From Fen-1254 sp963769605 (lineage in GTDB: Bacteria; Bacteroidota; Ignavibacteria; UBA10030): a stretch of DNA of 64,000 bases. Positions 24,014 through 32,899 of this stretch are shown piece by piece. The position numbers were made by a program, and so were the translations under genes. Numbering within the stretch: the first letter of the stretch is position 1; every line of letters begins with the position of its first letter. The notes under the pieces were generated by a model, which did not search any database, had not been told where the DNA came from, and worked only from the letters and a program-made list of their open reading frames with translations. Where the stretch lies: positions 1-64,000 of the forward strand of contig CAVYML010000002.1 of NCBI GenBank assembly GCA_963769605.1, given 5' to 3'.

Positions 24014-26416
24014 TTACCAATCGATATCTATCTTTTGCCCATTCTTTAGGAAGACCTCTTTCTCTTTATTCCCGCTTATGAGTGTGGCTTTTCCATCCGT
24101 CTTTGCGCTGATAGAAATCTTTTTTAAGGTTTTATTTTCCCATTCCATTGAAATAACGAATCCGCCCCGGGCACAGATACCGCTGATCGAACCGCTTTCC
24201 CATGCATCGGGCAGGGCAGGGAGGAGTCTGATATAATTATCGCCTGACTGGACAAGCATCTCAATGACGGAAGCGGAACCTCCAAAATTGCCGTCAATTT
24301 GAAAAGGCGGATGAGCATCGAATAAATTAGGATACGTACCGCCTCCGCCTGAATAGTTCGTACGCAATCCGTCGGGATCGACATATTTTAATAATTCACG
24401 ATACATTTTGTAAGCATGATTGCCGTCTCCGAGTCTTGCCCAGAGGTTGATACGCCAGGCCTTCGACCATCCTGTCGATTCATCGCCTTTGATTTCAAGA
24501 GTATTGCGACAGGCATCAGCAAGTTCAGGCGTCGCAGATGGTGTGATCTGGTGTCCGGGAAACAATCCAAAGAGATGAGACTGATGGCGATGCTGCGGAT
24601 CCTCATCTTCCCAATCGTAGAACCATTCCTGCAGGTTCCCTTTTTTGCCGATTTTGTACGGATGCAAACGGGCAAGAGTATTTTCAAGCTGTGCCCTGAA
24701 GCCGGTATCTGTATTTAAAATTTTTGAAGCCTTAAGAGTGTTCTCCAAACATTCCCGAATGATAGCCAGGTCGGCTGTTCCGCCGTACAATGTTGCTCCA
24801 TGATAACCATTAGGCGTAATATATTTGTTTTCCGGCGATGTAGAAGGGGATGTGATGAGTTCTTCATCTTTATCTTCAATCAGCCAATCCATGCAAAACT
24901 GAGCCGCCCCTTTCATGGTCTCATACGCATAATTTTTCAAATAATCTTTGTCCTGCATAAACCTATAATGTTCCCATAAGTGCGTGCTTAGCCATGCCCC
25001 TCCCATGTTCCAGTTTGCCCAAACGGGATCGCCATGCCCGAAATTGCCGACCGGGTTGCTCATTGCCCATATATCCGAATTGTGGCATTCCGCCCAGCCG
25101 CCGGCACGGTAAAAATTTTTCGCAGTTATTTTTCCCGTTGTCGAAACATTTTTTATAAAGCCCAACAGCGGAAGATGCATTTCTGAGAGATTTGCATTCT
25201 CGGCAAGCCAATAATTTTCCTCGACATTAATATTGGTTGTATAATTGCTGCTCCAGGGGGGGCGAATATATGGGCTCCAGATGCCCTGCAAATTGGCTGG
25301 TACACCGGGTGTACGGGAACTGCTGATTAATAAATATCGTCCGTACTGGAAATAGAGAATTTCCAGGTTCTTGTCTTCTTTTCCTTCGGTATAGCGTTTC
25401 AATCGTTCGTCGGTCGGCAGATCAGGTGCGCTTGTCTTGCCCAGATTCAAATTAACGCGATTGAAGAATTTCTGATAATCAGCAAGGTGTGACTGCTTCA
25501 ACTGTCGAAACGGTTGAGAAAAAGCGTTCGCCAATTGATCATGTGAAATAGCCTCAGCGTTCAATCCATCAGCAGCCGGATCCTTATCAAAACCGTTAAA
25601 ACTGGTTGCGACTGAAATAAAAATTATCGCTTCGGTTCCTCCTTTGAGTCCCAGAGTAGTATCCGTGGCGACTATTTCCCCGTCCGTATTCTTGATTTTA
25701 ACCAATGTTGTAAATCTTGTTCCCTTGTTTTCATCAAAGACAACCGCATTGGGTATATCTCCGAGGTAACTTGGCAAAGCGCGGAATGGAGCATATCCTT
25801 TTGCTTTTAATATGCTGTCCGAAGAAGAGATTCCATACTTCAGCAAACTTTCAAACCTTAGATTGAAACTCAACGCGCTTTTTTGACTGCTGGTAAATCT
25901 TATAATCATGATATGATCGGGATTCGAGATAAAATACTCACGAGAGTACTGAACACCATCTGCTTCATACTTTACCTTTGAAACGGCTTCGCCGATATTC
26001 AATTCCCGGTAATAATGATTGGGTGCAGCAGTATATTTGCACTCTATATATAACGTGCCGAGCGGGACATAAGACTGGGAATACGAGCCCTGCAGCTTTT
26101 TATTCAATTCATCAGCCAATTTGTAATTTTCATTTTTTAACGCTTCTCTCAGAGCAGGCAGAGTTTTATAGGCTTCGGGATTCATGTTTGCGTCGACGGG
26201 TACGCCCGACCAGAGTGTTGCATCGTTTAAAAATATTTTATCAGAATTCACACCGCCGAAAACCGAAGCGCCCATTGTACCGTTCCCGAGAACAAGACTT
26301 TCCTCAAAATACTGTGCCGGCTGTTTATACCATAATGTATTTACCGACTGTGCAAAAACTAAATCTTCCAATAGAAAGGTGTTCAAAATGACGAGGATGA
26401 CAACTACTTTTTTCAT
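24014..26416 (-). CDS. GH95 alpha-L-fucosidase (or alpha-L-galactosidase)
   Basis: The 800-residue exported inverting glycosidase has a signal peptide (MKKVVVILVILNTFLLED, cleaved near VFAQS). GH95 landmarks are all present: LWYKQPAQYFEESLVLGNG, NLQGIWSPYIRPPWSSNY, the asparagines of NINVEENYW (about 394), the catalytic Glu in SPSTSPEN (about 523-530), and the Asp in IDGNFGG (about 707). Length is normal for GH95. ATG 26416 is preferred over a TTG 12 bp upstream. The gene lies 16 bp before the GH27 gene, so the two are probably cotranscribed. It would take terminal alpha-1,2-L-fucose off xyloglucan side chains. Confidence 0.93.
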   Translation of the reverse strand: MKKVVVILVILNTFLLEDLVFAQSVNTLWYKQPAQYFEESLVLGNGTMGASVFGGVNSDKIFLNDATLWSGVPVDANMNPEAYKTLPALREALKNENYKLADELNKKLQGSYSQSYVPLGTLYIECKYTAAPNHYYRELNIGEAVSKVKYEADGVQYSREYFISNPDHIMIIRFTSSQKSALSFNLRFESLLKYGISSSDSILKAKGYAPFRALPSYLGDIPNAVVFDENKGTRFTTLVKIKNTDGEIVATDTTLGLKGGTEAIIFISVATSFNGFDKDPAADGLNAEAISHDQLANAFSQPFRQLKQSHLADYQKFFNRVNLNLGKTSAPDLPTDERLKRYTEGKEDKNLEILYFQYGRYLLISSSRTPGVPANLQGIWSPYIRPPWSSNYTTNINVEENYWLAENANLSEMHLPLLGFIKNVSTTGKITAKNFYRAGGWAECHNSDIWAMSNPVGNFGHGDPVWANWNMGGAWLSTHLWEHYRFMQDKDYLKNYAYETMKGAAQFCMDWLIEDKDEELITSPSTSPENKYITPNGYHGATLYGGTADLAIIRECLENTLKASKILNTDTGFRAQLENTLARLHPYKIGKKGNLQEWFYDWEDEDPQHRHQSHLFGLFPGHQITPSATPELADACRNTLEIKGDESTGWSKAWRINLWARLGDGNHAYKMYRELLKYVDPDGLRTNYSGGGGTYPNLFDAHPPFQIDGNFGGSASVIEMLVQSGDNYIRLLPALPDAWESGSISGICARGGFVISMEWENKTLKKISISAKTDGKATLISGNKEKEVFLKNGQKIDIDW

Positions 26417-26424
26417 TTCTTCAC

Positions 26425-26574
26425 TCAATCGATATTTAAAAATTGCAATGATTTTTTAACTTCGGACAACCATTTGCGAGCAATCAGTTCATGTCCCGCG
26501 GGCATCGGATGTAATCCAACCCAGAACCAGTATCTGGCGGGAGCTTTCCGGCAGGCATCGATAAACGGCTGGTG
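26425..26574 (-). pseudogene. SGNH/GDSL hydrolase, C-terminal remnant
   Basis: The minus strand reads PFIDACRKAPARYWFWVGLH and then PMPAGHELIARKWL before a stop at 26425. This is the end of an SGNH-type esterase, where the DxxH catalytic pair lies in a sequence like DGVHPTPAGHELIA; here the Asp position is Val. Upstream (26575-26755) the frame is broken and nothing more is recognisable. A remnant of an acetyl-esterase-like gene of the glycan locus. Confidence 0.65.
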
Positions 26575-26755
26575 ATGAGATAGGCATAGCCGTGTCCTAT
26601 AATGCGATTCCAGAAACGTGGACGAAAAGTCGGTTCCGCGGGAATTCGTGTCTCATTCTAAAACGGATTCGTGATATCTATTTGCAACCCATGAGTTCTC
26701 ATCCACGTCTCCAGTCGTTATCACGGAGCCGGTTGTTTTCTGATTTCTCGATGCT

Positions 26756-28135
26756 CTACCAATGGATTTCATCAAAATATATATTTCCGTTCCATGCAGG
26801 TTTATTATCCGGATGTAGAATGATCCATCCGAATTGGCGGACTTCTTTGATGTTTCCCTTGATTTGTGCGCCGGATAAGTCCCATTTGATATCGTTCCAT
26901 CCGCTTTTTAATACGGCAGGTTTTTGTTCATCGTAGATCCAATCGTCTGTCGAATTCATATAGGTCTTTAATGAACAATTCATTCCTGCAAGATCTTCGG
27001 GAATATATACTTTTACCGAAAGTGTTTTTCCCGAAAAGTTTTCAAGATGATCAAAAACAGTTCCGATATTCGCTTCATTCGAATCGGGACCGGCGAAGCG
27101 GCATGCGGCTTTCAAACTTCCGGAACCGTCCTGTTCGGAACTATTTGACGGTTCGAAAGAGAAGTCTCGCATTGCTCTCTGTTTATTATCGAGCGAGTAA
27201 TTCCAGTCATAAACTTCAGCGGAATTGTTGAAATGATAAAGAAGACTGTTTTGTGACAAATCTTCGAAACCGATTCCTCGATTGAGACTGTCGGCCAGAA
27301 ACAGCCGGACACCGTCCACCATACTAGGCCGCATATTTGTATAATGATTTTTTTGCGGATACACATGATGGATAAATTCCAATCCCTGATAGTTTCTTTT
27401 ATCCAGAAGCTGGAACATTTTTTCATCCGGTCCGATCATGAAGTCGTAGCCTTCGAGTGAGCCGTACGTGAGGAAAAGCCTGGATTGAATGGATCTTCTA
27501 TCCTTTGATAACGTTTTTTCGAATTCATACAGTTTGCCGGCTTCCTTTGCCGGGAGATAGGGACTTGCTCCGATATAGGCGCAAAAAACATTGTTCGAAT
27601 CGGCGGCATTGTGGAAGAAAGAATAAAGTGTAAAATGTCCTCCTCTGGAAGCGCCGAAGAGAATTCGTCTATGAGGATCGCAGGAAAAATTCTTCTCGAC
27701 GAATGGAATGACTTCTTTAAGAATGCATTGTCTGAAGTTTTCGGGACTTTCGCTCAGGTCCCGGGTACGGGTCTTTTCATAATCATAGTTTTTAGGATAT
27801 CCTATCCCGACAACAAGCACGGGAGGAATAGCTTTTTTCTTTGTCAAATAATGAATGTATTTGTAATCGAACCGACGCCAGTAGCCGTCCGTGATATATA
27901 TAACAGGTATATTCTGGAGTTTTTCAGAGCCGTTCAAATAAGTTATATCGATCTTCAGATTGTCGTCGATGTTCCTTGAACGGAGATCATATTCTTTGAA
28001 CGCCATATCCATCTGATAGATGTCGGAGCCACATTTGAAAATATTGGCCGGAATATTACCAGTATCGGTGTTTGTTTGTGCCGGCACACTTTCGACCATG
28101 ATGAAAAAGGCAATAAGGATAATCAGTGTTTTCAT
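26756..28135 (-). CDS. Exported alpha/beta-hydrolase esterase with C-terminal carbohydrate-binding-like domain
   Basis: The 459-residue protein has a signal peptide (TLIILIAFFIMVESVPAQ). The esterase domain (about 35-280) opens with IDITYLNGSEKLQNIPVIYI. The nucleophile elbow is ILFGASRGGHF (Ser near 165), ASPYLPAKE follows, and a likely catalytic His is in YPQKNHYTNM. The C-terminal part (about 300-459, LYHFNNSAEVYDW to NIYFDEIHW) is a beta-sandwich like the carbohydrate-binding domains that end FDEI. It probably removes acyl groups from hemicellulose. Spaced from the neighbouring genes and followed by the SGNH remnant. Confidence 0.75.
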   Translation of the reverse strand: MKTLIILIAFFIMVESVPAQTNTDTGNIPANIFKCGSDIYQMDMAFKEYDLRSRNIDDNLKIDITYLNGSEKLQNIPVIYITDGYWRRFDYKYIHYLTKKKAIPPVLVVGIGYPKNYDYEKTRTRDLSESPENFRQCILKEVIPFVEKNFSCDPHRRILFGASRGGHFTLYSFFHNAADSNNVFCAYIGASPYLPAKEAGKLYEFEKTLSKDRRSIQSRLFLTYGSLEGYDFMIGPDEKMFQLLDKRNYQGLEFIHHVYPQKNHYTNMRPSMVDGVRLFLADSLNRGIGFEDLSQNSLLYHFNNSAEVYDWNYSLDNKQRAMRDFSFEPSNSSEQDGSGSLKAACRFAGPDSNEANIGTVFDHLENFSGKTLSVKVYIPEDLAGMNCSLKTYMNSTDDWIYDEQKPAVLKSGWNDIKWDLSGAQIKGNIKEVRQFGWIILHPDNKPAWNGNIYFDEIHW

Positions 28136-28176
28136 AAGAGACCTCCATCGTGAACGGCGCTCATGGATATTGTTTT

Positions 28177-28213
28177 TAAGATGGAGCCCATCTTCGAGAT
28201 GGACTCCATCTTA
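28177..28213. terminator. Stem-loop repeat GATGGA...TCCATC, copy 1
   Basis: Outer arms TAAGATGGA (28177-28185) and TCCATCTTA (28205-28213) are perfectly complementary. Inside is a second pair (CCCATCT/AGATGG). Lies just past the stop of the beta-helix gene (minus strand). A shorter version of the same hairpin lies at 46501-46519, also just past a sorting-domain gene. Confidence 0.55.
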
Positions 28214-28225
28214 CATCTGGTGATA

Positions 28226-30103
28226 CTATTTTAAAAGAATGAGCTTCTTCGTTTGTGCAGAAGATCCGGTTTGTAAACGGTAGAAGTAAACGCCGCTGCT
28301 CAGGTTTGCCGCATTCCATTGGCGTGTGTAATTTCCCGCTGCCAGTTCTTCAGAAACAATTGTTGCCATTTCTCTTCCTAATATATCAAATATTTTCAAG
28401 GTCACAAATGAACGCGATGGGAGAGTGAATGCGATGGTTGTCGACGGGTTAAAAGGATTGGGATAATTCTGTGAAAGCTTGAAATCATATGCAACGGCCG
28501 GAGATTCCTTGACTTCCGTTATAGATCCGCCGAGAGCGCTGTATCTCGCAATGACCTTCTGAAAATCATCAGCAGGGTTATATTGTGCAAACAAACTGTC
28601 GTTCCAGATAAGCGAGCCAATTGGAAGATAGTCGATTGTGGATATATATGTCGATTGACTGAAGTTCTCAATAAGATCCGTGAATTTTGTAATTCCCGCA
28701 TTCGATCCGGCATTTTCAGTTTTCACGCCATTGACAATGCCGGGAATTGTTGTCGGGTCGTAGTCGCCGAATATGTATGCACTTTGGGTGATAGTATTGG
28801 CAGGAGTATTCGGCACTCCCCATTGGGATTCATCCCATAGCGCCATCTGATTCGCAACGGTCGCATCTTTGATACCGGGCGTGACAGTCTGAGGATTCGC
28901 TGTGATTGTATTATCTTCGATCATGCCTTGTGGATACGCCGCAAACAGGGCTTTCGTCCGGGTATTCATCCATTCTCCCGGCACATTGTGTACAACCCAG
29001 GGTCCATTTCCCCAGCCCTTGTAATTCAAATACGATACCGGGTAAGGACCGACTGCATTGTATGCATTGTTCTCATTGAGATAATACCTGTTCATTAATG
29101 TGTCATTGTAATTGACGTTGTTCGAAACAAAGACTTTCATTCTATCCAGCCCCACATCGGCGGTATAACCGCCATTAGCCGTTCGAAATTGCGGCTGTAC
29201 CATGATTGTTGATCCCGGGGAGTTTGTCGTATCGATATTAATTGTGCTCGTGTGATATTTTCTATCGGTATCCTCTTGGTTCACAATATTGGTGTCTTCA
29301 CCGGCCCAGTTATGATTAATGAAAATATTATTGGTGACGATGAATTTAATGTAAAACTGGGATTGCAGCCAGTTCTTTTTATTATTGACAATGGTATTGT
29401 GATTGAGATAGGCAAATATGGTCAGGGAATTCTGCATCAGAAAAGTCAAGCCGCCTCCGGTGGTTGTGACGTTTTCAACCCAGAGTGTATCGACCGGGTT
29501 CTTGCACATGTACACTCTGGATCCCCACCATTGCTGCGGATGGAACATGTTGCGGAAGTAAGAATTTTTTATGAAAAACTTCGCCCCGTTCGTCCAGCCG
29601 TTGCATTCAAAAAAGTCTATGTTGGTGAATTCAAAAAGGCAGCTATCGATGGTCAAAGACTGGGGAAGTTTTGGTCCGCCCGAAACGGCAGAGCCGGTCG
29701 TCATAAACCAATTTTCGTTATTCTGTGTTTTATCCATCTGCATTCCCTGATAATGGATGTTCACCATTTTAATGCTTCCCTGGACAGTATTCTGTCCGAT
29801 GGGTCCGTTGACGGGATCCATAACAATGATCGGTTTTCTTCCCCCGGATTCGCCGACTATTGTCAACGTGCCCGTAGGGTTGATGATTGCAATCGGAGCA
29901 TGCTGGACATAAATTTGATTCTTTTGCAGAACATATACTCTGTTGGGATTATTTCTGACGTTATTGGTAACATCGCCGTTAATCGTCGCTTCGAGTATGC
30001 CCGGAGCGCTGTTGACTATAACCGTGGTATCGCCCGGTGCGCTGAATGACCGGCTTGCAGCAAGTAAGAAGATTATTGAAAAAAGCGTAATTTTTATTTT
30101 CAT
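28226..30103 (-). CDS. Secreted right-handed beta-helix (pectate-lyase-superfamily) protein with sorting domain
   Basis: The 625-residue protein has a signal peptide (KITLFSIIFLLAASRSFSAP). A region of short repeated strands with many Asn ladders (about 30-330, for example SLTIDSCLFEFTNIDFFECN and IIVMDPVNGPIG) is typical of parallel beta-helix polysaccharide lyases or adhesins. The C-terminal 85 residues are the type IX-like sorting domain: NYPNPFNPSTTIAF, LKIFDILGREMATIV and SSGVYFYRLQTG. It should be secreted to or through the outer membrane. The catalytic class is not evident. The start at 30103 opens the signal peptide; upstream codons in frame look unlike coding sequence. Confidence 0.7.
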   Translation of the reverse strand: MKIKITLFSIIFLLAASRSFSAPGDTTVIVNSAPGILEATINGDVTNNVRNNPNRVYVLQKNQIYVQHAPIAIINPTGTLTIVGESGGRKPIIVMDPVNGPIGQNTVQGSIKMVNIHYQGMQMDKTQNNENWFMTTGSAVSGGPKLPQSLTIDSCLFEFTNIDFFECNGWTNGAKFFIKNSYFRNMFHPQQWWGSRVYMCKNPVDTLWVENVTTTGGGLTFLMQNSLTIFAYLNHNTIVNNKKNWLQSQFYIKFIVTNNIFINHNWAGEDTNIVNQEDTDRKYHTSTINIDTTNSPGSTIMVQPQFRTANGGYTADVGLDRMKVFVSNNVNYNDTLMNRYYLNENNAYNAVGPYPVSYLNYKGWGNGPWVVHNVPGEWMNTRTKALFAAYPQGMIEDNTITANPQTVTPGIKDATVANQMALWDESQWGVPNTPANTITQSAYIFGDYDPTTIPGIVNGVKTENAGSNAGITKFTDLIENFSQSTYISTIDYLPIGSLIWNDSLFAQYNPADDFQKVIARYSALGGSITEVKESPAVAYDFKLSQNYPNPFNPSTTIAFTLPSRSFVTLKIFDILGREMATIVSEELAAGNYTRQWNAANLSSGVYFYRLQTGSSAQTKKLILLK

Positions 30104-30343
30104 TTTTAATCCTATGGAGTTACAAATGTTTTTATCAGGGAATTTCGGAAACTTTCCGGCCGGCGGCGAAAGATGAAATCGGTCCTGTGTATATTTTGCC
30201 TTGCGGCGCTCTCGTGATACGCACAGCGAACATTCGTTCTCTCGAAAGCCATCCATCCGGCAATCCTGAATTATTGCAAGAAGACAATTCTGCTGCCCGG
30301 CAGATTGTCGAGCCGGGCAGCAGAACAGGAATATCAGGTAATA

Positions 30344-32356
30344 CTATTTCAGCAAGACCAATTTTTTTGTTTCAGTATACATACCGGAGACTTGCAGGCG
30401 ATAGAAATAGACGCCGCTTGTAAGATGGATTGCATTGAAAGGAACTGCATACGTTCCGGCGGGTTGTTCTTTGTTCACCAATGTTGCTATTTCCCGTCCC
30501 AGCTCATCGTAGATCTTGAGTGAAACGTTGCCGCGCACCGACAGTTCATACATTATCGTTGTCGTAGGGTTAAACGGATTCGGATAATTTTGTCTTAATG
30601 TAAAAGCGGATGGAACGGTGGTTCCCGCCGGCACGGAAGTATAGAGATCAGGATGCAGACTAACTAACTCGATACCGGTTCCGGTAGCGGGGTTCAGATT
30701 TCTTGTATATTGTTTATCGGCTGCATTATTCCAATGTTCGTGCACACCAAGGCTTTGCAGTCGAACGCCGTCGCCGGAGGGGGAGTAATATGCTCCCGAT
30801 GGAGGATTATTCGCCTGCGCGGCTTCATGAAGATAATTATCGACAGCTCCAGTGGTTAATGTGTAGTTCGTCGGATTAGCTGCCTGTTCCGTACGCAGGA
30901 AATCGAGACAGACCGATTCGATAGCCACATTGTCCTGAGAGAGGAACAGACTCGATGTCCAGTTGTTGTTGAACGGCGCAGATTTCCATCTGCTTGTATT
31001 GTCAAGGTTATCTCCGTGCTCATTCTTTGCTGCATACAGTGCATCCACCATAAAGAGGAGAGTTTTACCTCCGAGATCTTTGTGTCCCATTAGATCGACA
31101 AGCGCATTATATGAACCCATCGGCCTTTTCGCATAAACCAATTGATCACTCCATTGAACGCCGGTATGAACTACAACGTACCCATGCACTCCGGCTGCAT
31201 GCGGAGCCCATTGATATGGAACGCCGAAATCGTCGTCGACACTCAATGTGCCGAAATGATTTTTTGCGCAACAGGTAATACCGGCGTAACTGTGAGCTTT
31301 TAAATTAGCAAGATTGATGAGATATGCCGCCTTGCTAACAGCGGTAGGCAAAAACGTTCTGTTTCCACCTTGAGCGGAAACAGAAGGATCCTTGTCTATT
31401 ACGAGATTTTGCGCCCAATGTAAATATGTTGTCGAATCACGAACATATTTCTCCCGGCCGAGCGTATCGAGCCAGCCCATGAAGTGCACATGAGGGAATT
31501 GTGCTTTGCACTTCGAATATATCGGATCAGGTATGAATCTGATAAGATCGTAAAATGTGATATTGCTGTCCGGCACTCCCGCATTGTTTACCAGTTGTTT
31601 TAATAAACTGAACACCATCTGGGGTGTGGCCACCGACGAGTTTCCCGGGTTATAAATTGTCGAGGAGTTGTTAATATTGATTTTAATGGCAATTTTTTCT
31701 CCGGCTGTATAGCCGACGATTCCTTTTCCATGCTGCATATTGAAATAATTGAATAATGCAATCCAGGATGCAGCATCAGTGGATTGTCCGGTCAACGAAC
31801 GCAGGGAGCGGGAGAGCATCGAATCGACAGAAGTTTGATTTGTATTCGCATCGTTCCACCAGTTTCCCGAAGTTCCATTCCAATGAGCTGCAGTCGAGTC
31901 CCTCATCCAAACAACTCGGCCGGGAAAAATTCCACGTGCCGTTCCCATCGGACTGTTGGCAGAGTCTGTCGGCACAAACAGCGTATCAGCCGGGGCAGTT
32001 ACTGCAAACGACGGTGTGTTTGTATTGAAAACGAAATACATTCCGGCGATGACGGCGGCGAGAATAAAAATCGACGCAAGGGTATAACGAGAATTTCGAA
32101 AATAGGCTCTTGATTTTTGAAATGAAAACAATGCGGCGACCAGCGTGACAATATAAACGAGAAAACCGCTGGCGATAGGCGCTGCAACTTTCATGCATGG
32201 ATATTCTGCGCGGCTCGGTTTAGGAATAATGCGTACGAGCATCCAGATTAAACTGACCAATCCTATGAAAGGGAAGAAAAGCCGTAAGAATTTATTTTTA
32301 CGATTTTTTCCCGATTTTCTATGATGAGGGCAATCTGAAGATTTCATTTGTTCCAT
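30344..32356 (-). CDS. DUF362 protein with N-terminal membrane helices and C-terminal sorting domain
   Basis: The 670-residue protein has a basic cytoplasmic start (HHRKSGKNRKNKFLR) and three hydrophobic helices (about 24-45, 59-82 and 91-111, for example ASIFILAAVIAGMYFVF). A large domain (about 125-560) matches DUF362: GRVVWMRD, KIAIKININ, LKQLVNNAGVPDSNITFYDL, LINLANLKAHSYAGITCCAK and KTLLFMVDALY. It ends with a full sorting domain (NYPNPFNPTTTIMY, LKIYDELGREIATLV, SGVYFYRLQVSG). Membrane helices plus a secretion tail on one chain is unusual. DUF362 proteins often bind iron-sulfur clusters, but I see no CxxCxxC here. Role in the glycan locus unclear. AAAGGAC precedes the ATG. Confidence 0.75.
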   Translation of the reverse strand: MEQMKSSDCPHHRKSGKNRKNKFLRLFFPFIGLVSLIWMLVRIIPKPSRAEYPCMKVAAPIASGFLVYIVTLVAALFSFQKSRAYFRNSRYTLASIFILAAVIAGMYFVFNTNTPSFAVTAPADTLFVPTDSANSPMGTARGIFPGRVVWMRDSTAAHWNGTSGNWWNDANTNQTSVDSMLSRSLRSLTGQSTDAASWIALFNYFNMQHGKGIVGYTAGEKIAIKININNSSTIYNPGNSSVATPQMVFSLLKQLVNNAGVPDSNITFYDLIRFIPDPIYSKCKAQFPHVHFMGWLDTLGREKYVRDSTTYLHWAQNLVIDKDPSVSAQGGNRTFLPTAVSKAAYLINLANLKAHSYAGITCCAKNHFGTLSVDDDFGVPYQWAPHAAGVHGYVVVHTGVQWSDQLVYAKRPMGSYNALVDLMGHKDLGGKTLLFMVDALYAAKNEHGDNLDNTSRWKSAPFNNNWTSSLFLSQDNVAIESVCLDFLRTEQAANPTNYTLTTGAVDNYLHEAAQANNPPSGAYYSPSGDGVRLQSLGVHEHWNNAADKQYTRNLNPATGTGIELVSLHPDLYTSVPAGTTVPSAFTLRQNYPNPFNPTTTIMYELSVRGNVSLKIYDELGREIATLVNKEQPAGTYAVPFNAIHLTSGVYFYRLQVSGMYTETKKLVLLK

Positions 32357-32899
32357 TATTTTGTCCTTTAAATTACAATAATGATGATGAGGTCATTTGA
32401 ACATGCGAACTATGAGCAGCTACTCAACGAATTAAGAGATAATAGAAAGATTACATTCAATGTTGTCCTTTCTTTCATACTATATATTTGTGCTGATGAA
32501 AACGACAACAAAAGCACGAAAATCATTATTTAGCTTTTCAGAAACAAATCAGAACAGAGCGGTCGACCTTATTCCTGCATTGCAGGTATCAGTTGAACTC
32601 TTGGAAGAACACGTTCGAAACCTTGAAGAGCAACCGAATCAAAGTAATCATTTGAGTCGCGAGCCGCCGTCAAGTGGTGGATACCAATGAAACAACCGTG
32701 GGAGTTGCTTAATATGGCAGGGTTAGAACTCCGAAGTATTTTTTAAGTATAAAAAGTAAAAACCTTTCTCAATTTTATTTTGCGTTTATTCTTTAGTCTC
32801 TTACATTAAGAGGATTATTCTTTTCTCCATCTTTCATCCACTGCTGATCAATATAATCAATAATCATAAAAGAAGTCGAGTTACAGTACATTCTTTCTG
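32357..32899. other. Intergenic region with IS66 scar
   Basis: Apart from the IS66-like fragment at 32496-32690, this 540-bp stretch between DUF362 and GH35 shows no gene. The AT-rich part at 32750-32890 lies past the GH35 stop. Confidence 0.4.
32496..32690 (+). pseudogene. IS66-type transposase N-terminal fragment
   Basis: The + strand reads VELLEEHVRNLEEQPNQSNH and LSREPPSSGGYQ before a stop. This resembles the leucine-zipper and SSKPPSSDGY segment at the N-terminus of IS66 TnpC. All downstream domains are absent. It is the only + strand coding trace in this part of the glycan locus, consistent with an insertion scar. Confidence 0.5.

Noticed and set aside
24963..25211. 82-codon minus frame with several Cys and Gly
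   Set aside because: Overlaps the GH95 gene in another frame on the same strand; GH95 motifs are continuous there.
29252..30049. 265-codon + strand open frame
   Set aside because: Antisense to the beta-helix gene; no signal peptide or domain of its own.
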